From positions 124,001-188,000 of the forward strand of contig CAXBDK010000005.1 of NCBI GenBank assembly GCA_963974715.1: 64,000 nucleotides of DNA, in the 5' to 3' direction. The DNA comes from Sediminicola sp963974715. Its GTDB lineage: Bacteria; Bacteroidota; Bacteroidia; Flavobacteriales; Flavobacteriaceae. The notes below the pieces were generated by a model that did no database searches, was not told the DNA's origin, and was given only the letters and a program-made list of their open reading frames with translations. This document shows positions 27,766 through 36,832 of the stretch, in pieces (position 1 is the stretch's first letter; each line of letters opens with the position of its first letter). The translations under genes and the position numbers were made by a program.

Positions 27766-28029
27766 TTATTCAATTTCCTCAAAATCTATGTATTCACCCA
27801 CTTTTTTGGAAGATCGGGTACTTTTGTCGCTTCTTTTTTCAATGATCACTTCGCCTTCCCGCTGTCCCGTGGTATCGCCTTGGTCCGGAAAACCGTTGAA
27901 CCGCTCCCGAAAATGTTTTTCGGCCTTTTTGGCGGCAAATTTAAATAACTTGGGAGCAAACCATCGTATGAGTATCTTCAGGAAAAAATATACCAACAGT
28001 ATGATCAGGACCGTTTTTAAAAAACCCAT
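27766..28029 (-). CDS. DUF4834 family small membrane protein
   Basis: An 87-residue protein with one N-terminal helix (about 3-24, LKTVLIILLVYFFLKILIRW). A basic amphipathic stretch follows (FKFAAKKAEKHFRERFN), then a charged tail ending YIDFEEIE. This is the DUF4834 layout, a Bacteroidota family of unknown role. It is the first gene of the minus-strand operon, 3 bases ahead of yfhO, and shares about 100 bases of divergent promoter space with the outer-membrane transporter-like gene. Confidence 0.8.
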   Translation of the reverse strand: MGFLKTVLIILLVYFFLKILIRWFAPKLFKFAAKKAEKHFRERFNGFPDQGDTTGQREGEVIIEKRSDKSTRSSKKVGEYIDFEEIE

Positions 28030-28132
28030 ATTCTTAAAAAAATTTATATCAAAAATACAATTCTAACGTTGTATACATAGTGTAAATCTCATAAAATAAT
28101 AATAAAACGCCACTGTACCCAACACTTATAGA

Positions 28133-29176
28133 ATGAAACACTTGTCCAGAATTGCCCAATCGCTCGTTTTCTTCCTTCCCTTTTGCCTCATTGCACAATA
28201 TACGGATGTGATCAATTCCAACAGGCCGGGGCAGTCGGTAAGTGCATATGCAGTGGGCCGGAATGTGGTACAGGCGGAGATGGGGGTTTCCTATGAAAGG
28301 GACAAACATTCCCTCTTGCAAACGGAATCCAATTTTCTTGGGGTAGATCTTGCCCTGCGATATGGGTTGTTGTTCGAAACTTTGGAACTCTATTGGGAAG
28401 GAACCTATCAAAAGGAAAATATCAGCTATAACGGATTGGGCTTTGATGCCGCCCGGACCGATTTTTCCAGAAATAGGCTTGGCCTGAAATTTCTGATATA
28501 TGATCCCTTTAAGAACCCTGAGAACAACAAACCCGATCTGTACAGTTGGAGGGCAAACCATAAATTTAAATGGAAAAATTTACTGCCTGCCGTTTCCGTA
28601 TATGGGGGTGCCAATTTTATTCTGGGCGATAACCCCTTTTACCCTGAAGACCCTACAATTTCCCCTAGGGCCATGATTGCCACCCAGAGCAGGATCACGC
28701 CGCGCTTTGTACTGATTTCCAATATTTCCTATGACCGTATCGGGAGCGACTTCCCGGAGATGGGGTACATCATCTCTTTGACCCATGCCCTTCGGAATCC
28801 CAAATGGAGTATTTTTGTGGAAAATCAGGGAATTAAGAGCGATCGGTATTCGGATTCCATCCTGCGCACCGGAACGGCCTACCTTTTCAATAAAAATTTT
28901 CAGGCGGATATGAACATTGGTGCCAGTCTTAAAAATACACCTTCCAAATATTTTGGAACCATCGGATTTTCCTACCGCTTGGATATGCACCAGGACAAAC
29001 TGGTTCCCATAGAAGACCAGAACGGCGGGGAAAACGGTCAGATTGGAAGGAACAGTATGAAGAAGTCCAAGGGAGAGGACGGTGGAGCGGAACTTGGCCT
29101 CACGAAAAAACAATTGAAAAAACAGAAAAAAATGGCCAAACGAAAGCAAAGAAAAGAGGGATCTTATGAATTTTAG
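28133..29176 (+). CDS. Outer-membrane beta-barrel, transporter-like
   Basis: A 347-residue secreted protein whose signal peptide (about 1-21) ends CLIAQ. Alternating hydrophobic/polar strands follow throughout, consistent with an outer-membrane beta-barrel. The opening SNRPGQSVSAYAVGRNVVQAEMGVSYERD is that of the family labelled phenol-degradation MetA-pathway transporter in many genomes. The last 50 residues are a lysine-rich cytoplasmic-type tail (LTKKQLKKQKKMAKRK), unusual for a barrel. Substrate unknown. Confidence 0.72.
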   Translation: MKHLSRIAQSLVFFLPFCLIAQYTDVINSNRPGQSVSAYAVGRNVVQAEMGVSYERDKHSLLQTESNFLGVDLALRYGLLFETLELYWEGTYQKENISYNGLGFDAARTDFSRNRLGLKFLIYDPFKNPENNKPDLYSWRANHKFKWKNLLPAVSVYGGANFILGDNPFYPEDPTISPRAMIATQSRITPRFVLISNISYDRIGSDFPEMGYIISLTHALRNPKWSIFVENQGIKSDRYSDSILRTGTAYLFNKNFQADMNIGASLKNTPSKYFGTIGFSYRLDMHQDKLVPIEDQNGGENGQIGRNSMKKSKGEDGGAELGLTKKQLKKQKKMAKRKQRKEGSYEF

Positions 29177-29270
29177 GATTATTTTTTAGCGCTTGGTACT
29201 ACAGAAACCCGTTCACTGGTTTTATTCTCTAGATTAATAGTATTAATATTGGGGCAAGAAAACCGATAAG

Positions 29271-30392
29271 ATGATCTCCATAAAAGAAGCCATGGGCAGA
29301 AAGGAGCTAAAAACCTTTGTGACCTTTCCCTTTTCGCTCTATAAGAATTGTCCCCATTGGGTGCCCCCTATTATAAATGACGAACTTGATTCCTTCGATC
29401 CTGGCAAAAACCCCGTTTTTAAGGATGCCAAGGCACATTTCTTCCTGGCCTATAAGGATGGTGCCCTTGTAGGAAGGGTTGCCGCTATTGTCAACCATAT
29501 TGAGCTAGAGCAACAGAAAATAAAAAAAATGCGATTCGGATGGTTCGATTTTATCGATGACCTATCGGTCTCGGAGGCCCTGTTGAACAAGGTAGCGGAA
29601 ATCGGCAAACAGCATAAACTTGAATTTATGGAAGGCCCCGTCGGGTTTTCCAACTTGGACAAGGTAGGGGTGCTTACCGAAGGATTCGACCATATCGGCA
29701 ACATGATCACTTGGTACAATTACCCCTATTACATCCAACATTTTGAAGAATTCGGGTTTGTGAAGGAAAAGGAATATTTGGAGAACAAATTTCCATTTTC
29801 CAACGCCGACCCCAAGTTTTTTGTAAAGGCAAATGATCTGGTAAAGCGTAGGTATGGGGTGAGGGCCCTAAATTTTACCAAGACAAGTGAAGTGATGCCG
29901 ATGGCCGATAAGATGTTCGATCTCTTTAATGAGAGCTACTCACAATTATCCTCTTTTGTACCCATAACGGATATACAGAAAGAATACTTCAAGAAAAAAT
30001 ACATCAGTTTTATCAATCCCGAATACATCAAATTTGTGATGGATAAGGAAGATAAACTGATCGCATTCGGAATAGTGATGCCCTCATTTTCGGAAGCGCT
30101 GCAAAAGTCGAAGGGCAAATTGTTCCCTTTTGGGATATTTCATTTGTTATGGGCCAAAAGAAGGAGCAAGGATGTCATTTTCTATTTGATAGGGGTCCAT
30201 CCGGATTATCAGAACAAAGGGGTGACCGCGGTAATTTTCAACGAATATTACGAAACGTTCTCAAAAAGAAAGATCGAATTTTGCTATCGCACCCCTGAAC
30301 TGGAGGAAAATGTGGCGATACGACAGATTTGGAAACATTTTGATCCGAAGGTCTTTAAACGGCGTAGGACCTACAAAAAAAGTTTGTTGTAG
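29271..30392 (+). CDS. GNAT-superfamily protein, FemAB/N-acyltransferase-like
   Basis: A 373-residue cytoplasmic protein with the layout of GNAT-related acyltransferases. The opening TFPFSLYKNCPHWVPPIINDELDSFDP is shared by a widespread family annotated as N-acetyltransferase. GRVAAIVNH follows, and the late GVHPDYQNKGVTAVIFNEYY resembles motif A for acyl-CoA binding. The substrate is unknown. It starts 94 bases after the barrel gene. A strong bidirectional terminator follows. Confidence 0.78.
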   Translation: MISIKEAMGRKELKTFVTFPFSLYKNCPHWVPPIINDELDSFDPGKNPVFKDAKAHFFLAYKDGALVGRVAAIVNHIELEQQKIKKMRFGWFDFIDDLSVSEALLNKVAEIGKQHKLEFMEGPVGFSNLDKVGVLTEGFDHIGNMITWYNYPYYIQHFEEFGFVKEKEYLENKFPFSNADPKFFVKANDLVKRRYGVRALNFTKTSEVMPMADKMFDLFNESYSQLSSFVPITDIQKEYFKKKYISFINPEYIKFVMDKEDKLIAFGIVMPSFSEALQKSKGKLFPFGIFHLLWAKRRSKDVIFYLIGVHPDYQNKGVTAVIFNEYYETFSKRKIEFCYRTPELEENVAIRQIWKHFDPKVFKRRRTYKKSLL

Positions 30393-30435
30393 GAATGTTT
30401 TTTCCAGAAATGTAATTATCTGGGAGCAATTCATC

Positions 30436-30470
30436 AAAAAGGGACATTTTTTTGAAAATGTCCCTTTTTT
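30436..30470. terminator. Bidirectional rho-independent terminator
   Basis: GGGACATTTT (30441-30450) pairs perfectly with AAAATGTCCC (30455-30464) around the loop TTTG. Five A flank the left side and six T the right, so it can end transcription from both converging genes. Confidence 0.9.
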
Positions 30471-30549
30471 ATATTTTAACACTTCTGCCTCTTATATGTT
30501 TTCACGTTGGGCCGATTTCAACGAGGAATTTATTTGAAGAAACAGGTAC

Positions 30550-31809
30550 CTATTCGCCCATTGCCGCAGCAACAGCTGCCGACAATCTCTTATAGGTGCC
30601 ATTTTCCAATCGCTCCCTAATTGCCGAAAAAGCCTCCAAGGTTTCGTTGATATCATCCATGGTATGCGTTGCCGTTGGTATCATCCTTAAGAGAATCAAG
30701 CCTTTTGGAATGACCGGGTATACCACAATGGAACAAAAAATACCATAATTTTCCCGAAGATCTTTGACCAAGGCCATTGCCTCTGGGATACTGCCGTTCA
30801 GGTAAACGGGCGTCACACAACTGGAGGTGGTACCGATATCAAATCCGCGCTGCTTTAACCCGTTTTGAAGGGCATCCACGTTTTCCCAAAGTTTTGCTTT
30901 CAGTTCGGGCATGGTGCGCAACATATCCAATCTTTTTAAAGCGCCCTTGACATAGATCATGGGCAAAGATTTGGCGAACATTTGTGAGCGAAGGTTATAT
31001 TTTAGATAATCTATGATTTCTTTATCGGCGGCCAAAAATGCCCCGATACCTGCCATAGATTTGGCAAATGTCGCAAAATAGACATCGATGTCCTGCTGTA
31101 CCCCCTGTTCTTCCCCGGCACCGGCTCCGGTAGCCCCAAGGGTACCAAAACCGTGGGCATCATCGACCAATAACCTGAACTTGAATTTTTTCTTCAGGTC
31201 CACTATCTCTTTTAGCTTGCCCTGTTCCCCGCGCATCCCAAAAACACCTTCGGAGATGACCAAGATCCCTCCGCCGGTCTGTTCCGCCATTTTAGTGGCC
31301 CTGTCGAGGTTCTTTTCCAAACTCTCTATATCGTTGTGCTTAAAAGTAAAACGCTTGCCCATATGGAGCCTTACGCCGTCTATGATACAGGCATGGGCAT
31401 CAACATCGTACACGATGATGTCGTCTTTTGAGACAAGGGCATCTATGGTGGAAAGAATTCCCTGATATCCAAAATTCAAAAGGTAAGCGGATTCTTTTTT
31501 TACGAAGTCGGCCAATTCCCGCTCCAATTGTTCATGGAAATCGGTATGTCCGCTCATCATTCTGGCCCCCATCGGGAAGGCCGCCCCGTATTCCGCAGCG
31601 GTATCGCCATCAACTTTCTTTACCTCCGGTAAATTGGCCAGGCCCAAATAATCGTTGATGCTCCAGGTAATTACTTCCTTACCCTGAAATTTCATCCTAT
31701 TGGATATGGGTCCTTCCAACTTTGGAAAAACAAAATATCCCTCTGCTTGGGAAGCCCACTTTCCAAGTGGCCCCTTATTTTCAATAATTCTATCAAATAA
31801 GTCTCTCAT
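30550..31809 (-). CDS. Alpha-oxoamine synthase, probable cysteate-C-fatty acyltransferase of capnine (sulfonolipid) synthesis
   Basis: A 419-residue PLP enzyme of the alpha-oxoamine synthase family (KBL, AONS, serine palmitoyltransferase). Lys250 in TFAKSMAG forms the Schiff base, Asp217 in VDDAHGFG contacts the pyridine nitrogen and His139 stacks on the ring. The long N-terminus and PIPKGLILLRMIPTATHT-like end resemble the Bacteroidota serine palmitoyl/cysteate acyltransferases. The neighbouring cysteine-synthase-like gene upstream is what suggests cysteate rather than serine as the amino acid. It would condense cysteate with a fatty acyl thioester to give 3-keto-capnine. Plain serine palmitoyltransferase is the alternative. 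Confidence 0.75.
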   Translation of the reverse strand: MRDLFDRIIENKGPLGKWASQAEGYFVFPKLEGPISNRMKFQGKEVITWSINDYLGLANLPEVKKVDGDTAAEYGAAFPMGARMMSGHTDFHEQLERELADFVKKESAYLLNFGYQGILSTIDALVSKDDIIVYDVDAHACIIDGVRLHMGKRFTFKHNDIESLEKNLDRATKMAEQTGGGILVISEGVFGMRGEQGKLKEIVDLKKKFKFRLLVDDAHGFGTLGATGAGAGEEQGVQQDIDVYFATFAKSMAGIGAFLAADKEIIDYLKYNLRSQMFAKSLPMIYVKGALKRLDMLRTMPELKAKLWENVDALQNGLKQRGFDIGTTSSCVTPVYLNGSIPEAMALVKDLRENYGIFCSIVVYPVIPKGLILLRMIPTATHTMDDINETLEAFSAIRERLENGTYKRLSAAVAAAMGE

Positions 31810-31831
31810 TTAGACTGCCTGGTTTAGATGG

Positions 31832-31839
31832 CAAAAGTA
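31832..31839 (-). promoter_or_regulatory. -7 element TACTTTTG (minus) for the acyltransferase gene
   Basis: On the minus strand TACTTTTG fits TAnnTTTG and lies 23 bases upstream of the ATG at 31809. With the terminator at 31882-31915 it implies that the acyltransferase is transcribed from its own promoter. Confidence 0.5.
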
Positions 31840-31881
31840 TAGATTTTTGACAAGGATTCATAAATTATTTTCAGCTATAAT

Positions 31882-31915
31882 AAAAAAGCAATGACCCTTT
31901 TGGCGCCATTGCTTT
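31882..31915 (-). terminator. Terminator of the cysteine-synthase-like gene
   Basis: AAAGCAATG (31885-31893) pairs with CATTGCTTT (31907-31915). Read on the minus strand, the hairpin is followed by six T (plus-strand A run 31882-31887). It separates the two probable sulfonolipid genes. Confidence 0.8.
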
Positions 31916-31944
31916 CAATAATCCTTTTATTGCAAGGGTGGGCC

Positions 31945-32985
31945 TTACTTGATATATTGTATTTTTTGGGGTTCCCCAACGTTCTTACTGTCGAAGAAGC
32001 CCTGATCGTCCATCCATTGGTCGCTGTAGATCTTGCTCATATATCGGGAGCCATGATCTGGGAAGATCACCACTACATTGCTATCCTTGGTAAACTCCCC
32101 TTCGACATCCAATTGTTTTACGGCCTGCATCACCGCACCACTGGTATATCCTACGAACATTCCTTCGGTTTTGGATATCTCCCTAGCGGTATGGGCACTT
32201 TCCTCATCGGTAACCTTTACAAATTTATCGATACTGTCAAAATCGGTTGCGGACGGAATCAGGTTCTTGCCAAGGCCCTCTATACGGTATGGATAGATCT
32301 CTTCCGCATCGAACTCCCTGGTCTCGTGGTATTTTTTAAGGACCGATCCAAAGGCGTCCACGCCAATGACCTTTATGGCCGGGTTCTTTTCCTTCAAATA
32401 GCGTGAAGTTCCTGAAATGGTACCCCCTGTACCGCTGCAGGCCACCAAATGGGTAATGTGTCCGTTGGTCTGCTCCCAAATTTCGGGACCTGTGCTTCGG
32501 TAGTGCGCCTCTATGTTCAGATTGTTGAAATATTGGTTGATATAAACAGAACCTTTTACCTCCTCATGGATCCTTTTGGCAACTTGGTAATAGGATCTTG
32601 GATCGTCTGCGCTTACATGCGCTGGACAGACATATACCTTTGCCCCCATGGAACGGAGCATATCTATTTTATCCTTGGATGATTTGGAACTTACGGCAAG
32701 AATACATTCATATCCCTTAATGATACTGACCATTGCTATACTGAAACCGGTATTTCCCGAAGTGGTCTCGATAATGGTACTGCCCTTTTCCAAAATACCT
32801 TTTTTCTCGGCTTCCTCAATGATATAGGCCGCAATCCTGTCCTTTGAAGAATGTCCTGGATTAAAGGACTCTACCTTGGCGTAAAAATTTCCAGTAAGAT
32901 CGGAGGCTATTCTGTTCAGCTTTACAAGGGGAGTGTTACCAATGAGTTCCAGGATATTGTTATAAGCGTTGATCTTATGTTCCAT
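31945..32985 (-). CDS. Cysteine-synthase-like PLP enzyme, probable cysteate synthase
   Basis: A 346-residue fold-type II PLP enzyme. Lys48 lies in FNPGHSSKDRIAAY (ordinary cysteine synthase has PGGSVKDR). The phosphate-binding loop is TTSGNTGFSIA (75-82), and CSGTGGTISGTSRYLKE is present. It is longer than CysK/CysM (about 310 residues). Published work on Capnocytophaga and other Bacteroidota describes a cysteate synthase of this superfamily, using O-phosphoserine and sulfite, in capnine synthesis. The position directly upstream of the oxoamine synthase supports that role. A plain O-acetylserine sulfhydrylase is the alternative, and the active-site substitution GGSV to GHSS favours a changed substrate. 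Confidence 0.7.
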   Translation of the reverse strand: MEHKINAYNNILELIGNTPLVKLNRIASDLTGNFYAKVESFNPGHSSKDRIAAYIIEEAEKKGILEKGSTIIETTSGNTGFSIAMVSIIKGYECILAVSSKSSKDKIDMLRSMGAKVYVCPAHVSADDPRSYYQVAKRIHEEVKGSVYINQYFNNLNIEAHYRSTGPEIWEQTNGHITHLVACSGTGGTISGTSRYLKEKNPAIKVIGVDAFGSVLKKYHETREFDAEEIYPYRIEGLGKNLIPSATDFDSIDKFVKVTDEESAHTAREISKTEGMFVGYTSGAVMQAVKQLDVEGEFTKDSNVVVIFPDHGSRYMSKIYSDQWMDDQGFFDSKNVGEPQKIQYIK

Positions 32986-33071
32986 AAAGGTGGTCTAAGT
33001 GTAAAATTATTAACCTATTTGAGGTAAGGTTTCATAAAGTTCCAAAGACAAAATTAAATTTTTTTTTTAAA

Positions 33072-35129
33072 TTATAGGGTTTTACCTTCCAAATCTAATA
33101 AAAAGGCATATTCCTTGGCCACTTCCCTAAGCGATTCAAACCTTCCCGAAGCCCCGCCATGCCCCGCTTCCATATTCGTATCCAGCAGTAAAATATTATC
33201 GTCCGTTTTCATATAACGTAGCTTTGCCACCCACTTTGCGGGCTCCCAATACTGTACTTGGGAGTCATGTATACCCGTAACCACGTATAAATGGGGATAT
33301 TCCTGTTCCACCACATTGTCATAGGGGGAATAGGATTTGATATACCGGTAAAAGGTCTCATCGTTCGGATTTCCCCACTCATCGTATTCCCCTGTGGTCA
33401 AAGGAATGGATTCGTCCAGCATGGTGGTAAGAACGTCCACGAAGGGCACCGAGGCAACGATTCCCTTGTACAGTCCCGGTGCCATGTTCATGATGGCGCC
33501 CATTAACAGCCCTCCGGCCGAACCACCTGCCGCATATAGGTGCTCTTTACTTGTGTACTTGTTTGCCGTCAGAAACAACGAACTGTCCACAAAATCGGTA
33601 AAGGTATTTATCTTGTTCAAAAGCTTGCCCTGCTCGTACCAGTTTCTTCCCAAATATTCCCCTCCCCTGGCATGCACAATGGCATAAATAAAGCCCCTGT
33701 CCAAGAGGCTGAGGCGGACCGTGGAAAAATAAGGGTCCAAGGTGTATCCATAGGAAGCATATCCGTACAGCAGCAGTGGACTGTTCCCATCCAGTTTGGT
33801 ATCCTTGTGGTAGACCATGGATATGGGAATGCCGGCCCCGTCCCTGGCAGTGGCCCATACACGTTCGGACCTGTAGTTTTCCTTCTGGAACTTGCCACCC
33901 AGTACTTCTTGTTCTTTTTTGACCACCTTTTCCCCTGTGGCCATATTAAAATCGATAATGGAGCTGGGGGTGGTAAGCGAATTGTACCCGTACCTAAGTA
34001 TATCCGTATCAAAATCGGGATTGGTACTTACATAGGCGGTGTAGGTTTCATTATCGAACGGGAGATAATACCCCACCTGTCCGTCCCAGCTGTTTATCCT
34101 GATCTTGTTGAGTCCGTTTTCACGCTCCGAAAGTACGTAGTATCCCTTAAAGATATCGATGTCCTCCAATAGCACTTCTTCCCTATGGGGTATAAATTCC
34201 ACCCAATTTTCCGAACGGGTATCCCGCTCGTCCACTTTCATAAGCTTAAAATTGGTGGCACCGTCCTTATTGGTCAGAATATAAAAATCGGTGCCATAAT
34301 GGGCTATGGAATATTCAAGCCCCCTTTCCCGATCCGAAAAGACTTGAAAGTCGCTCCGGGGATCATCGGCATGAATGAAACGGTATTCGGAGGTAAGCGT
34401 ACTGGAAGAACCTATAATTATGTATTTTTTGGATTTTGATTTATAGACAAACGTATTGAAGCTTTCGTCCATTTCATGGAACACCACCACGTCCTCTTCG
34501 GTCGGGGTTCCCAAAATATGGCGGTATATCTTATCGGAGCGCAGGGTCACCGGGTTTTTTTTTGTATAGAACAAAGTTTTGTCATCATTTGCCCAAACGG
34601 CGCCTCCGGTGGTGTTCTCGATAGTTTCCCCATATATTTCACCGGTGGTTATGTTCTTTATCCGCAACGTGTACTGTCTCCTTGAAACGGTGTCCACGCC
34701 GTATGCGGCAAGTTGGTTGTCCGTACTGATGGCCAATCCCCCCAAACTGAAATAATCCAGCCCCAAGGCCATCTCATTGCAGTTGAACATGATTTCTTCC
34801 GGGGCATCTTCCCGCTCCTTGCGTCGCGAATAAATGGGGTATCCCTGGTCCCTTTCGTAACGGGTAATATACCAATAACCGTTCTGCTTGTAGGGCACCG
34901 AGGAATCGTCCTCTTTGATCCTTGCCTTCATTTCCCTAAAAAGCGATTCCTGAAGTTGTTCCGTATGGGCCGTGCGGGCCGAATAGTAGGCGTTCTCCTC
35001 TTCAAGATATGCAATGACCTCGGGGTCATCCCTATCGTTCAGCCAATAATAATGATCTGTTCGCACATCGCCGTGCTTTTCGAGCTGCACGGGAATCCTT
35101 TTTGCTACAGGGGCCTTTATTTTTGCCAT
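33072..35129 (-). CDS. S9 family peptidase (oligopeptidase B-like)
   Basis: A 685-residue prolyl-oligopeptidase-family serine peptidase. Residues about 70-410 form the seven-bladed propeller that filters substrates by size. The C-terminal alpha/beta hydrolase domain carries the nucleophile in GGSAGG, the Asp in HDSQVQYWEP and the His in GHGGASGR. HARGGEYLGRNWYEQGKLLNK is typical of oligopeptidase B, which cleaves after basic residues in short peptides. No signal peptide, so cytoplasmic. ATG 35129 is preferred; an in-frame ATG four codons upstream (35141) is possible. Confidence 0.9.
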   Translation of the reverse strand: MAKIKAPVAKRIPVQLEKHGDVRTDHYYWLNDRDDPEVIAYLEEENAYYSARTAHTEQLQESLFREMKARIKEDDSSVPYKQNGYWYITRYERDQGYPIYSRRKEREDAPEEIMFNCNEMALGLDYFSLGGLAISTDNQLAAYGVDTVSRRQYTLRIKNITTGEIYGETIENTTGGAVWANDDKTLFYTKKNPVTLRSDKIYRHILGTPTEEDVVVFHEMDESFNTFVYKSKSKKYIIIGSSSTLTSEYRFIHADDPRSDFQVFSDRERGLEYSIAHYGTDFYILTNKDGATNFKLMKVDERDTRSENWVEFIPHREEVLLEDIDIFKGYYVLSERENGLNKIRINSWDGQVGYYLPFDNETYTAYVSTNPDFDTDILRYGYNSLTTPSSIIDFNMATGEKVVKKEQEVLGGKFQKENYRSERVWATARDGAGIPISMVYHKDTKLDGNSPLLLYGYASYGYTLDPYFSTVRLSLLDRGFIYAIVHARGGEYLGRNWYEQGKLLNKINTFTDFVDSSLFLTANKYTSKEHLYAAGGSAGGLLMGAIMNMAPGLYKGIVASVPFVDVLTTMLDESIPLTTGEYDEWGNPNDETFYRYIKSYSPYDNVVEQEYPHLYVVTGIHDSQVQYWEPAKWVAKLRYMKTDDNILLLDTNMEAGHGGASGRFESLREVAKEYAFLLDLEGKTL

Positions 35130-35386
35130 GTTGTTTACCAATATTTTGCAATAAGAGGCGCAAAGCTAACACTTAATACAAAGAACTCATCTTGACTTTT
35201 TCCAAATTGGTTAAAAAAATTGCTCTTTTGAGCCTGCTTTTTGCCTTTTTTTCCTTCCGTAACACTGCTACGCAACTCAAAAAAGCCTTCGGTCAGGCTC
35301 AGAATAGCTAATTTTCACTTCAATCAAAAAAATCAAGATGAGCTCAAAAATACGCCCCCTTTTACCAACAGTATCCCAAAAAAGCG

Positions 35387-35413
35387 TTTGTTCGGAACAA
35401 TTTAGTAATTTTG
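35387..35413 (+). promoter_or_regulatory. Possible promoter of the YbaB gene
   Basis: TTTG (35387-35390) and TAATTTTG (35406-35413) match the -33 and -7 elements of Bacteroidota promoters. The spacing of 15 bases is shorter than the usual 19-21. The -7 box lies 26 bases before the ATG. Confidence 0.4.
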
Positions 35414-35439
35414 GTCCATAACGATAAAATCGGAAAACC

Positions 35440-35766
35440 ATGTTTGGAGATTTAATGGGAATGATGGGCAAACTAAAGGAGACCCAAGAAAAAGTGGAAG
35501 CCACAAAACAACGATTGAACACGGTGAGCCTTGAGGAAAGCTCCCAGGACGGACTTCTTAAAGTGACCATCACCGCCAACAGAAATATCAAATCCCTGGA
35601 AATTGACCAGCGTTTACTGGAGGATAGGGAACAATTGGAGGATTACCTTATCCTTACCATCAATAAGGCCATAGCCAAGGCAACGGCGGTAAACGAGGCC
35701 GAACTGGCGGCAGTGGCAAAGGAAGGGATGCCCAATATCCCTGGTATGGAATCCTTTCTTAAATAA
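35440..35766 (+). CDS. YbaB/EbfC family nucleoid-associated protein
   Basis: A 108-residue protein of the YbaB/EbfC family: a small DNA-binding dimer that coats DNA as a nucleoid-associated protein. GDLMGMMGKLKETQEKVEATKQRL forms the long N-terminal helix, and VKVTITAN-type strands (LLKVTITANRNIKSLEI) and a C-terminal helix (LTINKAIAKATAVNEAEL) complete the tweezer fold. It is commonly found next to recombination genes, but here the neighbours are an S9 peptidase and a thioredoxin-fold protein. Confidence 0.92.
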   Translation: MFGDLMGMMGKLKETQEKVEATKQRLNTVSLEESSQDGLLKVTITANRNIKSLEIDQRLLEDREQLEDYLILTINKAIAKATAVNEAELAAVAKEGMPNIPGMESFLK

Positions 35767-35984
35767 TCCGCTCGTTCATGCCAAGGACCAAAAGTCCTCA
35801 AAGGCTTGAAAAATCAGAAAGAATTGGGAAAATCAAAAAAATTACTATTTTAGGGCCAGATGACGGGAATGGCACCGATACCTGTCATCGGCAACCTTAC
35901 GGCAAGCCATCAATGTAGCAAAAGAAACCGCCCCACTTTGATTTGGGAAATAAAGACCTACTTAATGCCATTCGATCAAAATAT

Positions 35985-36431
35985 ATGAAAAATGTCCTTT
36001 TTATGTTTTTCTTCTGTGTGGGCGTCTTTGCCCAGGAAGTGGTGCCCAGCGAAATTCCTTGGCTTACCGATTATGAACAGGCCCTAAGGGCCGCAGAAAA
36101 GGAAAAAAAGAACGTACTGCTGTATTTTACCGGTAGCGATTGGTGCCCACCCTGTCGCTTGCTAAAAAAGGACCTATTCGATACCGAGACCTTTAGTATA
36201 GCTTCCAAAGGGTTTATATTACTGTATGTGGATATGCCCCGAAAAAAAGGCGTCATCACGGAAACCCAGTTGGCGCATAATAAGGAACTGCTCTCAAAAT
36301 TCAACGAACGGGGCGTTTTTCCATTGGTAACGATCCTAGATCCCAAAGGAAATCCTTTAAAGGAATTGGCCGGGTACAAAGGTCAGGGAAGGGTACAGGA
36401 ACATTTGGAGCTAATGGATAGTTATCAATAG
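35985..36431 (+). CDS. Periplasmic thioredoxin-family protein
   Basis: A 148-residue exported thioredoxin-fold protein. The signal peptide (about 1-16, KNVLFMFFFCVGVFAQ) puts it in the periplasm. The active site is GSDWCPPCRLL, a CxxC in the thioredoxin_7/DUF255-type context, with a cis-Pro in GVFPLVTILD. It would reduce or transfer disulfides, or act in cytochrome c maturation. ATG 35985 is preferred over the in-frame TTG at 35943 because only the former begins with a signal peptide. Confidence 0.82.
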   Translation: MKNVLFMFFFCVGVFAQEVVPSEIPWLTDYEQALRAAEKEKKNVLLYFTGSDWCPPCRLLKKDLFDTETFSIASKGFILLYVDMPRKKGVITETQLAHNKELLSKFNERGVFPLVTILDPKGNPLKELAGYKGQGRVQEHLELMDSYQ

Positions 36432-36508
36432 GCCTGTGGGGTACGCCCATTCCAACGCTTCCGCTATTTCCATAAATTTTATGTATCTTTAGGAAAAGGC
36501 CCGATCAG

Positions 36509-36832
36509 ATGATATCGATTAAAAAGGAAGGGGAAAACCTGTATAAATTTGACCTTAGGACGTCCACGGGGCACCTGCTGTTGGAAAGCGTACCGTTTTC
36601 GACCAAGGAAACCCTGGAAATGACATTGGCACGTTTATATCCCCTACTGTCCGATCCCAACACCATAGAACGAAAGACCGATCATAACGGTAAATTTCTT
36701 TTCCATCTAAAGGACGGCGAAGGAAGGGTTGTCGGTAAAAGCCTATCCTATTCCTCGGAGGCAGGCATGGAAAACGGTATCAAAAACCTTAAGAAAAGCA
36801 TTTCCCATCCATCTTCCGGGCCAACCTCATAA
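36509..36832 (+). CDS. DUF1508 (YegP-like) protein
   Basis: A 107-residue protein with two tandem DUF1508 repeats. Each has a beta-beta-alpha shape: residues about 7-55 (YKFDLRTSTGHLLLES, FSTKETLEMTLARL) and 58-98 (FLFHLKDGEGRVVGKS, YSSEAGMENGIKNL). YegP-type proteins are small, cytosolic and of unknown function, and often occur as two or four repeats. Its last codons overlap the convergent threonine aldolase gene by 6 bases. Confidence 0.85.
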   Translation: MISIKKEGENLYKFDLRTSTGHLLLESVPFSTKETLEMTLARLYPLLSDPNTIERKTDHNGKFLFHLKDGEGRVVGKSLSYSSEAGMENGIKNLKKSISHPSSGPTS

